A stretch of 64,000 nt of DNA. It comes from Opitutia bacterium (GTDB lineage: Bacteria > Verrucomicrobiota > Verrucomicrobiia > Opitutales > Opitutaceae). The DNA lies in the NCBI GenBank assembly GCA_003142615.1, contig PLMW01000069.1:31302-95301 (forward strand), read 5' to 3'. This document shows, one piece after another, positions 1-8,592 of this stretch (its first letter is position 1; each line of letters starts with the position of its first letter). Under the pieces are notes generated by a model that had not been told where the DNA came from, searched no databases, and saw only the letters and a program-made list of their open reading frames with translations. A program made the position numbers and the translations under genes.

Positions 1-226
1 AGCCGACCGCCGTGTGCATGAGATCCTCCGGCACGACGAGCGGATAGCCCGGCTGATAGCAGAGCTCGAGCACGTGGTCGCTGCCGGGAATCTGCAGGAA
101 GGCGAGCTGGTTGCCCTGCGGTGATTGCGGAATGCGGCGCACGCATTCGAAGCCCAGTTCCTTGTACCAGGCGATCGTGCGCTCGAGGTCGCCGACGCGG
201 ATGCGGGTGTGGAGAAATACTGGCAT
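1..226 (-). CDS. VOC (glyoxalase/bleomycin-resistance) family protein, 3' end outside window
   Basis: Only the first 75 codons are present; the C-terminus lies beyond the left edge. The protein begins MPVFLHTRIRVGDLERTIAW, followed by YKELGFECV and a segment ending in HVLELCYQPGY. The H at the first strand and the E in the LELCY strand are typical metal ligands of the vicinal oxygen chelate fold, as in lactoylglutathione lyase (GloA). The 'RVGDLERTI.WYKELGF' pattern is standard for the first beta-alpha-beta module of this family. The substrate cannot be inferred from half a protein. It is divergent from the RRM gene at 530. Confidence 0.75.
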   Translation of the reverse strand, partial: MPVFLHTRIRVGDLERTIAWYKELGFECVRRIPQSPQGNQLAFLQIPGSDHVLELCYQPGYPLVVPEDLMHTAVG

Positions 227-529
227 GAAGACAGGAGCAGGCAGTGGAGGGTTCAGTGAAAGGAGGTCTCCGTTGATGGTGGAGCCGGCGCCGGACCAGC
301 ACAAGAACTACGATGGAGGCCCGGGCGGATCCAATGGGCCGGCCGGCCGGGTCCGGCCAGATTTTTACTTGCTTTCGACCATCCCGTTTTCAAGCCTGCC
401 TCCCGCTTGTTGTTTGAGTCGTCTGCTTGGTGGATTGTCAGGTGAACGCTGGTTCAGTGGTGATTCGAAACTCGATGGTCGGGAACGGGCAGAAGATTAG
501 GCCAAGCAGTGTTTGATAGATACCTACAT
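227..529. other. Intergenic region between VOC and RRM genes
   Basis: About 300 bases of lower coding quality between divergent genes. An open frame crosses it (111-500) but it overlaps the VOC gene antisense and has no recognisable protein content. The stretch at roughly 360-420 is the most AT-rich part and is the likely place for the RRM promoter; no -35/-10 pair stands out. Confidence 0.4.
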
Positions 530-901
530 ATGAGCACCAAACTGTACGTGGGCAATCTGCCCTTTGCCGCCACCGCACAAGACCTTCAGAATCTGTTCAG
601 CCAGGCTGGCACCGTCGCCAGCGTCGACCTGATCTTCGACAAATTCACGGGCCAATCGCGCGGGTTCGCGTTTGTCTCCATGGCCACCCCCGAGGAGGCC
701 CAGGCGGCGATCCAGAAATACCACGGCTTCGCCATGGAAGGCCGCAACCTTACCGTCAACGAGGCGCGCCCGAAGGAGGAGCGTCCGCCCCGCCAGTTCG
801 AGGGCGGTGAGCGCCGGGGCGGCTTTGGCGGCGGCGGCCACCGGGGCGGCGGCGACCGCGGTGACCGTCGTGGTGGCGACCGCGGCGGTTTCCGCCGGTA
901 G
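530..901 (+). CDS. RNA-binding protein with one RRM domain and Gly/Arg-rich tail
   Basis: A 123-residue single-RRM protein. RNP2 is LYVGNL (residues 5-10) and RNP1 is RGFAFVSM (44-51), both with the expected aromatic residues. From about residue 90 the chain becomes a GGxRGG-type tail rich in Gly, Arg and Asp. Bacterial proteins of this layout (the cyanobacterial Rbp type) bind RNA and are often cold-induced. I chose ATG 530 because the residues before it (from 509) are not part of the fold and family members start with M-[ST]-x-K-L-Y-V-G-N-L. It is a single-gene unit closed by the terminator at 926. The RNA targets are unknown. Confidence 0.9.
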   Translation: MSTKLYVGNLPFAATAQDLQNLFSQAGTVASVDLIFDKFTGQSRGFAFVSMATPEEAQAAIQKYHGFAMEGRNLTVNEARPKEERPPRQFEGGERRGGFGGGGHRGGGDRGDRRGGDRGGFRR

Positions 902-925
902 GCCATCTCCCTCATTGTTCCCCTC

Positions 926-953
926 AGGCCGGGCTGACCGCCCGGCCTTTTTT
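926..953 (+). terminator. Rho-independent terminator after RRM gene
   Basis: Perfect 9-bp GC-rich stem AGGCCGGGC / GCCCGGCCT with a 5-nt loop, followed by a run of six T. It lies 25 bases after the RRM stop codon. Confidence 0.9.
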
Positions 954-1028
954 GCTGGGGAGTTTCCTGGGCGGCACCGCTGGCGGCCGTCATCCCGGCG
1001 CCAGGGCGGGGGAAGAAAAAGCTTGCAT

Positions 1029-1056
1029 GGAAACTTAAGAAACGTTTTTAGTTTCC
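1029..1056. promoter_or_regulatory. Palindromic operator of the TetR-controlled efflux operon
   Basis: A 28-bp imperfect palindrome with outer arms GGAAACT and AGTTTCC; 10 of the 14 symmetric positions pair. It ends 10 bases before the tetR start codon. A weak promoter can be drawn around it (TTGCAT at 1023-1028, TTTTAG at 1046-1051, 17-bp spacing), which would place the operator between -35 and -10. Size and position suit a TetR dimer site that represses the operon and its own gene. Binding is inferred. Confidence 0.7.
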
Positions 1057-1066
1057 TAAGATTCCA

Positions 1067-1732
1067 ATGACTCCCCCCCACTCCACACCGTCTTCGCCTG
1101 CTGCCGCGCTCTCCCGCACCCGCATCCTTGAAGTGGCCCGCACCCTTTTCCTCGCCTACGGCTTTAACGCCCTGACGATGGACGACCTCGCGCGCGAGCT
1201 CGGCATGAGCAAAAAGACCCTCTACGTCCATTTTCCGAGCAAGGACGCCCTTGCCGAGGCCATCCTTGACGGCCTCGGGAAGTCCATCCGGGCCCAGTTG
1301 GAAGCGGTGCTCTCCCACCCGAAGCTCTCGTTCGCGCAGAAACTCTGCGGAGTCATCGACGTCGTCGGCTCGGTCCTCGGCAAGGTCAGCCCGGCGACTT
1401 TTCGCGACTTGCAGCGCAACGCGCCGCACCTCTACCAGAAGATCGAGGAGGTCCGGAAGAAAAACGTCCCGTTTGTCATTGGCAGCCTCATCCGCACCGG
1501 CATCGCCGAGGGCATGGTGCGACCGGAGATCGATCCCGCCTTCGCCGCTGAATTCTGGCTGCAGGCCATCCGCGGCCTCGTCCAGCCCGACATCCTCGAC
1601 CGCACCCAGCTCACGCCCAAGCAAACCCTCGAAAAAGGCATCCATCTTTTCTTCAACGGACTCCTCACGCCCGCCGGCCGCAAAGACTATGAACACCACA
1701 TCGTTTCCTGTGAAAAACATGCTGCTTCCTGA
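1067..1732 (+). CDS. TetR/AcrR family transcriptional regulator of the efflux operon
   Basis: A 221-residue TetR-family protein. The N-terminal helix-turn-helix spans about residues 17-63: SRTRILEVARTLFLAYGF, then TMDDLARELGMSKKTLY and the VHFPSK that closes the recognition helix. The C-terminal half is an all-helical ligand and dimer domain with an aromatic-rich segment (AEFWLQAIRGL). It is the first gene of a co-directional run of efflux genes, and its 3' end overlaps the adaptor gene, so it is probably co-transcribed with its targets. The palindrome at 1029-1056 is its likely autoregulatory operator. The inducer is unknown. Confidence 0.9.
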   Translation: MTPPHSTPSSPAAALSRTRILEVARTLFLAYGFNALTMDDLARELGMSKKTLYVHFPSKDALAEAILDGLGKSIRAQLEAVLSHPKLSFAQKLCGVIDVVGSVLGKVSPATFRDLQRNAPHLYQKIEEVRKKNVPFVIGSLIRTGIAEGMVRPEIDPAFAAEFWLQAIRGLVQPDILDRTQLTPKQTLEKGIHLFFNGLLTPAGRKDYEHHIVSCEKHAAS

Positions 1733-2714
1733 TCATCCCGCACGCGGCGCGCTCACCACCGCCTTGGCCGCGGTCGCATTGCTGCTGGCCGCCTGCTCGC
1801 GTGGCAACGGCACCCGCGCCGGCGACCTGGTTCTCTCCGGCAACATCGAGGTCATCGACGCCCAGCTGGGCTTCAAGGTGCCCGGCCGCGTGGCCGAGCG
1901 CCTCGTGTCCGAGGGTGATCGCATCCAGGCCGGCCAGCTCGTCGCCCGGCTCGACGATGTCGAGCAACGGGAGCAGCTGGCCCTCCGCCGGGCCGAACTG
2001 GCTGGTGCCGAGGCGGCGCTGGCCGGGCTCGTGGCCGGCTCGCGGCCGCAGGAGATCGCCGCCGCCGAGGCCACGCTCCGCAGCACCGAGGCGGACCACG
2101 ACCGGGCCCGGCTTGATTTCGCCCGCCAGCAGGAGCTGCGCGCCAAGGACGCCATCGCCGAGCGCGAACTCGAGGCGTCACAGGCCCAGCTCAAGGTTGC
2201 CGAGGCCCGCACCGCCGAGGCCGCCGAACGCCTCAAGCTCGTCAAGGAGGGTCCCCGCGCCGAGGACATCGCCCAGGCGCGCGCCCACGTCGAACAGGTC
2301 CGCGCCTCGCTGGCCCTCGCCGAAACCCAGCTGGACAACACCCGGCTCGTCGCCCCGCTGACGGGCGTCGTGCTCTCGCATAACATCGAACCCGGCGAGT
2401 TTGTGTCCGCCGGCACTCCGGTGGTGACCGTCGCCGACACCGCGCACGTATGGGTCCGCGCCTATGTCAACCAGACTGATCTCGGCCGCGTCCACCTCGG
2501 CCAGAAGGTCGAGGTGCGCACCGACACCTTCCCCGACAAAGCCTACGAGGGCATGGTCGGCTTCATCGCCTCCGAAGCCGAGTTCACGCCCAAAACAGTC
2601 CAGACCACCAAGGAGCGCGTGAAGCTCGTGTTCCGCATCAAGGTCGACATTGCGAACCCGAAGGACGAACTGAAACCCGGCATGCCCGCCGACGCGATCC
2701 TCCGGGCCGACTGA
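1719..2714 (+). CDS. HlyD/YbhG-family periplasmic adaptor of ABC efflux pump (lipoprotein)
   Basis: A 331-residue membrane-fusion protein linking inner-membrane permeases to an outer-membrane channel. The N-terminus is a lipoprotein signal with lipobox LLAAC (Cys26). A biotinyl-lipoyl-like hairpin (VPGRVAERLVSEGDRIQAG) is followed by a long Glu/Ala/Arg coiled coil at about residues 75-200, the second lipoyl half (APLTGVVLSHNIEPGEFV) and a beta-barrel domain ending KPGMPADAILR. The arrangement matches E. coli YbhG (UPF0194). ATG 1719 is used; ATG 1689 is an in-frame alternative that would add 10 residues before the same signal. Both overlap the end of the tetR gene, which suggests translational coupling. 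Confidence 0.9.
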   Translation: MLLPDHPARGALTTALAAVALLLAACSRGNGTRAGDLVLSGNIEVIDAQLGFKVPGRVAERLVSEGDRIQAGQLVARLDDVEQREQLALRRAELAGAEAALAGLVAGSRPQEIAAAEATLRSTEADHDRARLDFARQQELRAKDAIAERELEASQAQLKVAEARTAEAAERLKLVKEGPRAEDIAQARAHVEQVRASLALAETQLDNTRLVAPLTGVVLSHNIEPGEFVSAGTPVVTVADTAHVWVRAYVNQTDLGRVHLGQKVEVRTDTFPDKAYEGMVGFIASEAEFTPKTVQTTKERVKLVFRIKVDIANPKDELKPGMPADAILRAD

Positions 2715-2781
2715 CCCTCCCGGAGCCGGTCGGCGCCATTTCCCGGCATCGCGAGCCGGTCCGTCCCTCCCCTTCCTCTTC

Positions 2782-3711
2782 ATGTCCGCCATCCGTGCCA
2801 ACAGCCTGCGGCGCACCTTCGACGACTTCGTGGCCGTCGAGGGGCTCAATCTCGACATCGCCGAAGGCGAGATCTTCGGCCTCGTCGGCCCCGACGGCGC
2901 CGGCAAGACGACCACCATGCGCATGCTCACCGGTCTGCTCAAACCCAGCGGCGGCGGCGCGGAGGTGGCGGGCTTCGACGTCGTGCGCCACACCGAGCGC
3001 CTCAAGGAGCACATCGGCTACATGAGCCAGCGCTTCGGCCTTTATCCGGACCTCACTGTGATGGAGAACATCGGATTCTACGCCGACATTTATGGCGTGC
3101 CCGTCCGCGGCCGCGCCGAAAAAATCGACCGGCTCCTCGGTTTCAGCAATCTCACCCCCTTCAGGCAGCGCCTCGCCGGCAACCTCTCCGGGGGCATGAA
3201 GCAGAAGCTCGGCCTCGCCTGCGCGCTCATCCACACGCCGCGCGTGTTGTTTCTCGACGAACCGACCAATGGCGTCGATCCCGTCTCCCGCCGCGATTTC
3301 TGGCGCATCCTCTACCAGCTCGTGCGCGAGCGCGTGACGATTTTCGTCTCCACCGCCTACCTCGACGAAGCCGAGCGCTGCACCCGGCTCGCCCTGCTGC
3401 ACCAGGGCCGGCTGCTCGGCCTCGGCACCCCCGACGAGGTCAAGGCCATGATGCCGGGCGCGCTGCTCGAGGTGCGCACCCCGGCCCCGCGGCGCACCGC
3501 CGCCCTGCTGCGGGAGCACCTCGCCGCGGCCTCCGTCGGCCTGTTCGGCGACCGCGTGCACGTGGCCACGCGCGACACCGCCGCGACCGAGGCGGCGATC
3601 CGCGAGCTCGTCGCCTCCGCCGGCTTCGAACTGCTCTCCCTCCACCCGATCGCGCCGTCGCTCGAGGACGTGTTCGTCGCCGTTTTGTCCAACCAGCCGG
3701 CCCTGCCATGA
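2782..3711 (+). CDS. ABC transporter ATPase, YbhF N-terminal-half type (degenerate site)
   Basis: A 309-residue nucleotide-binding domain. Walker A is GPDGAGKTT (36-44), the Q-loop is MSQRF (81-85), the signature is LSGGMKQ (135-141) and Walker B is LFLDEP (156-161). The switch-loop histidine is replaced: the sequence reads STAYLDEAE, with Ala192 where most ABC proteins have His. This suggests a hydrolysis-poor site and a partner role with the intact ATPase encoded at 3818. E. coli YbhF carries two such domains on one chain; here they are separate genes. Its stop overlaps the start of the peptide gene at 3708 (ATGA). Confidence 0.93.
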   Translation: MSAIRANSLRRTFDDFVAVEGLNLDIAEGEIFGLVGPDGAGKTTTMRMLTGLLKPSGGGAEVAGFDVVRHTERLKEHIGYMSQRFGLYPDLTVMENIGFYADIYGVPVRGRAEKIDRLLGFSNLTPFRQRLAGNLSGGMKQKLGLACALIHTPRVLFLDEPTNGVDPVSRRDFWRILYQLVRERVTIFVSTAYLDEAERCTRLALLHQGRLLGLGTPDEVKAMMPGALLEVRTPAPRRTAALLREHLAAASVGLFGDRVHVATRDTAATEAAIRELVASAGFELLSLHPIAPSLEDVFVAVLSNQPALP

Positions 3712-3806
3712 TCCCCGCGCTCATCGTACTTATCCTGCTCGTCATCCTGGTCGCGACCGAACCCGACCAGCACGACGGCCCGCCCCACGACGGCGACAAT
3801 CCCTGA
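3708..3806 (+). CDS. Tiny membrane peptide, VATEPD-tail family (copy 1)
   Basis: A 32-residue open frame whose ATG overlaps the stop of the upstream ATPase gene (ATGA), as expected for translational coupling. Residues 2-16 form one hydrophobic segment of Ile, Leu and Val; a short acidic, His/Asp/Pro-rich tail follows, starting VATEPD. A second frame with the same layout (MI start, about 15 hydrophobic residues, LVATEPD, acidic tail) occurs at 34560-34640 next to another TetR gene. Conservation of the junction in two unlinked loci argues for a real peptide. It may be a small subunit or regulator of the transporter. No known family is recognised. Confidence 0.6.
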   Translation: MIPALIVLILLVILVATEPDQHDGPPHDGDNP

Positions 3807-3817
3807 GCCTTTCCCTC

Positions 3818-4807
3818 ATGCGCGCCGAACCCGCCCCATCCGCGGAAACCGTCGTCGAAGTGCATAACCTCGAGAAACACTTCGGGACGTTCAAGGCCGT
3901 CGCCGGCATCTCGTTTGCCGTGCGGCGCGGCGAGATCTTCGGTTTTCTCGGGCCGAACGGCGCGGGCAAGTCCACCACCATCCGCATGCTTTGCGGCCTG
4001 CTCGCGCCCACCGCCGGCTCGGGCCGCGTGGCCGGTTTCGATATCGTGCGTGAGACCGAGCGGATCAAGACGCGCATCGGCTACATGAGCCAGAAGTTCT
4101 CCCTCTACGATGAGCTGACCGTGGAGGAAAATATCGACTTCTACAGCGGCATCTACCGCCTGCCGAAGGCAAAGAAGGCCGGGCGCAAGGAATGGGTGCT
4201 GACCATGGCCGGTTTGCGCGACCACCGCCGCACGCGCACCGCCGTGCTCTCGGGCGGCTGGAAGCAGCGCCTCGCCCTCGGCTGCGCCGTGCTCCACGAG
4301 CCGCCGATCCTGTTTCTCGACGAGCCGACCTCCGGCGTCGATCCCAACAGCCGCCGGCAGTTCTGGGACCTCATCTACGAACTCTCCGGGCATGGCGTCA
4401 CGGTGTTCGTGACCACACACTACATGGAGGAGGCGGAGTATTGCGACCGGCTCGGCGTCATCTACCGCGGCGAGCTTATTGCCAGCGGTCCGCCGCGCGA
4501 ACTGAAGGCCCGGCACATGCTGGAGGCCGTGCTCGAGATCGAGTGCGAACGGCCCTACGACGCGATGGAGGTCATCGAGCGGCTGCCGGAAGTGAAGGAG
4601 GCCGCGCTCTTCGGCAAGGGGCTGCACGCCGTCGCGCGCACCGCGGACGCCGGGCCCGCAACGGCCGCCATCCGCGCGGCCCTCGCGAACGCCGGTTTCC
4701 GCCTGACGAAAGTCGAGGGCATCACCCCGACGCTGGAGGACGTGTTCGTCTCCCTCATCGAGTCGCGCGACCGCGCGAATCCGCCGCCTACGGAGGTCCA
4801 CCGATGA
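3818..4807 (+). CDS. ABC transporter ATPase, YbhF C-terminal-half type (catalytic)
   Basis: A 329-residue ATPase with a complete set of motifs: Walker A GPNGAGKST (45-53), Q-loop MSQKF, signature LSGGWKQ (144-150), Walker B LFLDEP (165-170), and switch histidine in THYMEEAE (His201). Compared with the ATPase at 2782 this is the competent partner. After the nucleotide-binding domain comes a C-terminal extension of about 100 residues ending VEGITPTLEDVFVSL, typical of drug-export ATPases of the DrrA/YbhF/CcmA-like group. Its stop overlaps the next start by four bases (ATGA at 4804). Confidence 0.94.
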   Translation: MRAEPAPSAETVVEVHNLEKHFGTFKAVAGISFAVRRGEIFGFLGPNGAGKSTTIRMLCGLLAPTAGSGRVAGFDIVRETERIKTRIGYMSQKFSLYDELTVEENIDFYSGIYRLPKAKKAGRKEWVLTMAGLRDHRRTRTAVLSGGWKQRLALGCAVLHEPPILFLDEPTSGVDPNSRRQFWDLIYELSGHGVTVFVTTHYMEEAEYCDRLGVIYRGELIASGPPRELKARHMLEAVLEIECERPYDAMEVIERLPEVKEAALFGKGLHAVARTADAGPATAAIRAALANAGFRLTKVEGITPTLEDVFVSLIESRDRANPPPTEVHR

Positions 4808-5937
4808 ACCTGCGCCGCCTCGGGGCCATCGCCCGCAAGGAATCCATTCACATCCACCGCGACCCGCGCAGTCTCGGCCTCGCCATCGGCATCCCCATGC
4901 TGATGATCCTCCTGTTCGGCTACGCCCTGACCCTCGACGTGGATCACGTGCCGCTTGTCGTCTGGGACCAGAGCGGCACCACCCAAAGCCGGGAGTTCGT
5001 GGCGCAGTTCACCGGTTCGCGCTACTTCGATTTCCGCGGCGCCCTCTCGCGCTACGCCGAGCTCGCGCGCGCCATTGACCGGCGCGACGCGCTCCTCGCG
5101 CTGGTCATCCCGCCCGACTTCGCCGCGCAGCTCGATGCCGGTCGCACCACCCGGGTGCAGGCGATCATCGACGGCTCCGACTCCAACACCGCCGCCATCG
5201 TGCTCGGCTACGCGCAGGCGGCCACCACCCTGTTCAACCAGCGCATTGCGCTCGCCCAAATCCGCCGGTTCACCGGCCGGCCGGCCGCGCCGCCGTTCGA
5301 GCTGCGTCCGCGTGTCTGGTTCAACGCCGACCTCGAGTCGAAGAACTTCATCATTCCCGGCCTCATCGCGATCATCATGGGCCTGATCGCGGCGCTGCTG
5401 ACCTCGCTGACCATCGCCCGCGAGTGGGAGCGCGGCACGATGGAGCAGCTCATCTCCACCCCGGTGAAGGCGCCGGAGCTGATCATCGGCAAGCTCGTCC
5501 CCTATTTTGTCATCGGCATGGTCGACATGCTCATCGCGGTACTGATGGGGGTTTTTCTGTTCCACGTGCCGTTGCGCGGCAGTGTGCCGCTGCTGTTCGC
5601 CATGGCCGCGCTCTTCATCATCGGCACGCTGGCCCAGGGCATCCTGATCAGCGTGCTCGCGCGGGGGCAGCTGCTCGCCAGCCAGGTCGCCATGGTTTCA
5701 ACCTTTCTGCCGGCGTTTCTGCTCTCCGGTTTCATGTTCGCCATCGCCAACATGCCGCCGGTCGTGCAGGCGATCACCTACGTCGTGCCGGCCCGCTATT
5801 TCGTGGCGCTGGTGAAGGGCATCTACCTGCGGGGCGTGGGGCTGGAGACGCTCTGGGTCGACGCGGTCTTCCTTGCGGTGTTCGCGGGCGTTGTCCTGGC
5901 CCTTTCGATCTTCACCTTCAAAAAGAGGCTCGCCTGA
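4804..5937 (+). CDS. ABC-2 type permease, YbhS-like
   Basis: A 377-residue integral membrane protein of the ABC-2 family. It starts MNLRRLGAIARKESIHIHRDPRSL, the cytosolic elbow helix typical of YbhS/YbhR. One transmembrane helix follows (about residues 25-45), then a large extracytoplasmic domain (LVVWDQSG, ARAIDRRDALLALVIPPDFA, DGSDSNTA), then five or six C-terminal helices beginning near IPGLIAIIMGLIAALLTSL. The motif EWERGTMEQLISTPVKAPELIIGK is the conserved ABC-2 coupling region. It probably pairs with the product of the gene at 5940. Confidence 0.93.
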   Translation: MNLRRLGAIARKESIHIHRDPRSLGLAIGIPMLMILLFGYALTLDVDHVPLVVWDQSGTTQSREFVAQFTGSRYFDFRGALSRYAELARAIDRRDALLALVIPPDFAAQLDAGRTTRVQAIIDGSDSNTAAIVLGYAQAATTLFNQRIALAQIRRFTGRPAAPPFELRPRVWFNADLESKNFIIPGLIAIIMGLIAALLTSLTIAREWERGTMEQLISTPVKAPELIIGKLVPYFVIGMVDMLIAVLMGVFLFHVPLRGSVPLLFAMAALFIIGTLAQGILISVLARGQLLASQVAMVSTFLPAFLLSGFMFAIANMPPVVQAITYVVPARYFVALVKGIYLRGVGLETLWVDAVFLAVFAGVVLALSIFTFKKRLA

Positions 5938-5939
5938 TC

Positions 5940-7070
5940 ATGTGGGAACGCATCGTCACCATGCTCCGCAAGGAGTTCCGTTCGGTCCTCCGCGATCCGC
6001 GCATGCGGATGGTGATCTTCGGCCTGCCGATCATCCAGTGCCTGATCTTCGGCTACGCCGTGACCATGGACGTGCGCCACGTCCGCCTCGTCATCATCGA
6101 CCGCGACCACACGCCCGCCAGCCGCGCCTTGATTACGCGCTTCACCGGTTCGGACTATTTCGACGCGGTCGAGTACACCAACGACGAGGCCCGCGCCCGC
6201 GCGCTCATCGACGCGGCGGAGGCCAGCGCGATCCTGCAGATCAACGCCCGCTTCGGGGCTGACCTCGCGGCCGGCCGCGCCGCGCCGGTACAGCTGCTGG
6301 TGGACGGCTCAGACTCGAACACCGCGCGCCTCGTGCTCAACTACAGCGTGGCGATCGCCACCGCCTACGGCAACCAGGTGATGGTCGAGCAGGCGCTGCG
6401 CCAGGCGGGCCGGACCTTTGTCACCGGCAGCGTGGACCTGCGGTACCGCGCCTGGTTCAACGAGAATCTCGAGAGCCGCAATTATATCGTGCCCGGCATC
6501 ATGGCGATCCTGGTGATGCTGGTCAGTCTCATGCTGACCAGCATGGCCATTGTGCGCGAAAAGGAGGCCGGCACGATCGAGCAGATCATGGTCACGCCGA
6601 TCCAGCCGGTGGAATTCATCCTCGGCAAGTGCCTGCCGTTCGCCGTCATCGGCTTCATCGACGTGCTGCTGGTCACCGCCGTGGGCGTCTTCTGGTTCGA
6701 CATCCCGATCCGCGGCAGCCTGCTGCTCCTCCTGTTCAGCACGGCGCTCTTCCTCATGACGACCCTGGGCATCGGGCTGTTCATCTCGACCGTGAGCAGT
6801 ACCCAGCAGCAGGCGATGATGACCACGTTCTTCTTCTTTTTCCCGGCGATGCTGCTTTCCGGTTTCATCTATCCCGTCGCCAACATGCCCCTGGTGATCC
6901 AGTGGATCACGCTCGCCAACCCGCTGCGGCATTTCCTCGTCATCATCCGCAGCATCTTCCTCAAGGGCGTCGGCCCGGACGTGCTCTGGCCGCAGATGAC
7001 CGCGCTTTTCGTCATCGGCCTGTGCGTACTGACCTTCGCCGTCAAACGCTTCCACAAGACGCTCGCATAA
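5940..7070 (+). CDS. ABC-2 type permease, YbhR-like
   Basis: A 376-residue paralogue of the preceding permease with the same topology: elbow helix MWERIVTMLRKEFRSVLRDPR, first helix with FGLPIIQCLIFGYAVTMDV, a periplasmic domain with VDGSDSNTARLVL, and a C-terminal membrane bundle preceded by REKEAGTIEQIMVTPIQPVEF. It starts two bases after the previous stop, so it is co-translated. With the two ATPases, adaptor and channel it completes a tripartite exporter. In E. coli the YbhGFSR pump is linked to cefoperazone and chloramphenicol tolerance; the substrate here is unknown. Confidence 0.93.
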   Translation: MWERIVTMLRKEFRSVLRDPRMRMVIFGLPIIQCLIFGYAVTMDVRHVRLVIIDRDHTPASRALITRFTGSDYFDAVEYTNDEARARALIDAAEASAILQINARFGADLAAGRAAPVQLLVDGSDSNTARLVLNYSVAIATAYGNQVMVEQALRQAGRTFVTGSVDLRYRAWFNENLESRNYIVPGIMAILVMLVSLMLTSMAIVREKEAGTIEQIMVTPIQPVEFILGKCLPFAVIGFIDVLLVTAVGVFWFDIPIRGSLLLLLFSTALFLMTTLGIGLFISTVSSTQQQAMMTTFFFFFPAMLLSGFIYPVANMPLVIQWITLANPLRHFLVIIRSIFLKGVGPDVLWPQMTALFVIGLCVLTFAVKRFHKTLA

Positions 7071-7096
7071 ATCCCGCCTGCAACCGCCAACCTGCC

Positions 7097-8413
7097 ATGA
7101 AAACCTTCGGCCCGTTGTCCACCCTCGTCCTGCTGGCCGTCGCCCCGTTTTGCGCCGCCGAACCCGCGGCCCCCGCCCTGACGCTCGACGACTGCCTGCG
7201 CCTCGCCGCGGACCATCAACCGCTGCTCACCGCCGCTGAGGCCGGCGTCTCCGCCGCCACCGAAGCCGTGGGCGAGGCCCGCGCGCCCTACTGGCCGCAG
7301 GTCGATCTCAACGCCGGCTATCACCGCTGGCAGCGGCGCGCCTTCCTGCCGTCCGGCCTTACGCTGCCGGGATTGAGCATGCCGAAAATCATCGGCCCGC
7401 TCGACGACTGGACCGGCGGCCTGTCGTCGCGCGTGACGTTGTTCGACTTCGGCGAGCGCCACGCCGGTCTCGAGGCCGCCCGCGCCCGGCTCGGCAGTGT
7501 CCAGGCGGACGCCACCGCCACCCGCGCGGACGTGCGCCTGTCAGTGCAGTCGGCCTTCTACGCGTTCGCCGCCGCGCAGGAACTGCTCGGCGTGGCGGAG
7601 CGGAATCTCGCCCGCACGGAAAGTCATCTCGCCCTGGCGCAAGCCCGTCGTGAAGCCGGTGCCGTGCCGCAGGCCGACGTGCTGCGCGTTCAGGCCGAGG
7701 TGGCGTCGGCGCAGCTGCAGTCGATCGGCGCCCGGAGCCGCGTGCGCACGGCCGCCGGCCAGCTCAACACCGCCATGGGCCGCCCGGCCGAAATCGCCCT
7801 CGCCATCGCCCCGCCCGCCCCCGGCGCCCCGCCACCCGCCACCGCCGGCATCGAGACCGCCGTCCGCCAGGCGATCGCCAGCCGCCCCGAACTGAAGTCG
7901 GAGCAATTGCGCGTCGCGGCCGCCCGCGCCGGCGTGGAAGGGGCGCGCGCCGCCCGCGCCCCCAAGCTGCGCGCCGACGGTTCCTACGGCTGGAACGACA
8001 CCGATTTTCTGCCGGGGACCAGGGAGTGGCAGGTGGGCCTGTCCGTCGACATGCCCGTGTTCGACGCCGACAGCCGCGTTCACCATCTCGCGCGCACGAA
8101 GGCCGAGCTGGCCCGCGAGCAGGCCGTCTACGACAGCCGGGTGCTGCAGGTGCGCCAGGAGGTGTGGGCCGCCGCCTCCGAGCTCGAACGCGCCTGGGAT
8201 GCCATCGCCGCCAATGAAACCGGCGTCCGCGCGAGCGAGGAAAGCCTGCGCGTGGTGCGCGAGCGCTACCAGACCGGCGCCGCGCTCATCACCGACCTGC
8301 TCGATACCCAGACGGCGCTGGCCAGCGCCGAGGCCTCGCTGGCCGAGGCCCGCTGGAGCCACCTGACGGCCCGCGCCGCGTACGATCGCGCCATCGGAAC
8401 AGCGGTCAAGTAG
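7097..8413 (+). CDS. TolC-like outer-membrane efflux protein
   Basis: A 438-residue outer membrane factor with a signal peptide cleaved near residue 21 (PFCAAEP). It contains the two repeated OEP halves: LTLDDCLRLAADHQPLL ... and VRQAIASRPELKSEQLRV ..., with long Ala/Arg/Glu-rich alpha-barrel helices and the C-terminal ERYQTGAALITDLLDTQTALASAEASL segment typical of the family. It is the last gene of the operon, 26 bases after the permease, and supplies the exit channel for the adaptor encoded at 1719. Confidence 0.93.
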   Translation: MKTFGPLSTLVLLAVAPFCAAEPAAPALTLDDCLRLAADHQPLLTAAEAGVSAATEAVGEARAPYWPQVDLNAGYHRWQRRAFLPSGLTLPGLSMPKIIGPLDDWTGGLSSRVTLFDFGERHAGLEAARARLGSVQADATATRADVRLSVQSAFYAFAAAQELLGVAERNLARTESHLALAQARREAGAVPQADVLRVQAEVASAQLQSIGARSRVRTAAGQLNTAMGRPAEIALAIAPPAPGAPPPATAGIETAVRQAIASRPELKSEQLRVAAARAGVEGARAARAPKLRADGSYGWNDTDFLPGTREWQVGLSVDMPVFDADSRVHHLARTKAELAREQAVYDSRVLQVRQEVWAAASELERAWDAIAANETGVRASEESLRVVRERYQTGAALITDLLDTQTALASAEASLAEARWSHLTARAAYDRAIGTAVK

Positions 8414-8592
8414 CCCTCTTCAGCGTCAGCCTTGGGTTGCGCCGGCGCAGCCAGCGCGTCACTCCGCTGTCGAACGGGAGTATTGGCGTGAGGCAGGGGC
8501 ACGAGGGACGGCGGCTGCGGTGGCGGTGTGTCGACAGCCTGCGCGGGTCGGCCGCGACCAGTTCCGCTTGCGCTGCCCAGCCGGCGGCAGCA

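Noticed and set aside
111..500. 130-codon frame upstream of the RRM gene
   Set aside because: It runs antisense to the VOC gene for half its length and has no protein-like composition.
8414..8592. Possible yybP-ykoY manganese riboswitch before the TerC gene
   Set aside because: A CGGGAGTA stretch is present but the paired stems and second conserved loop cannot be aligned.
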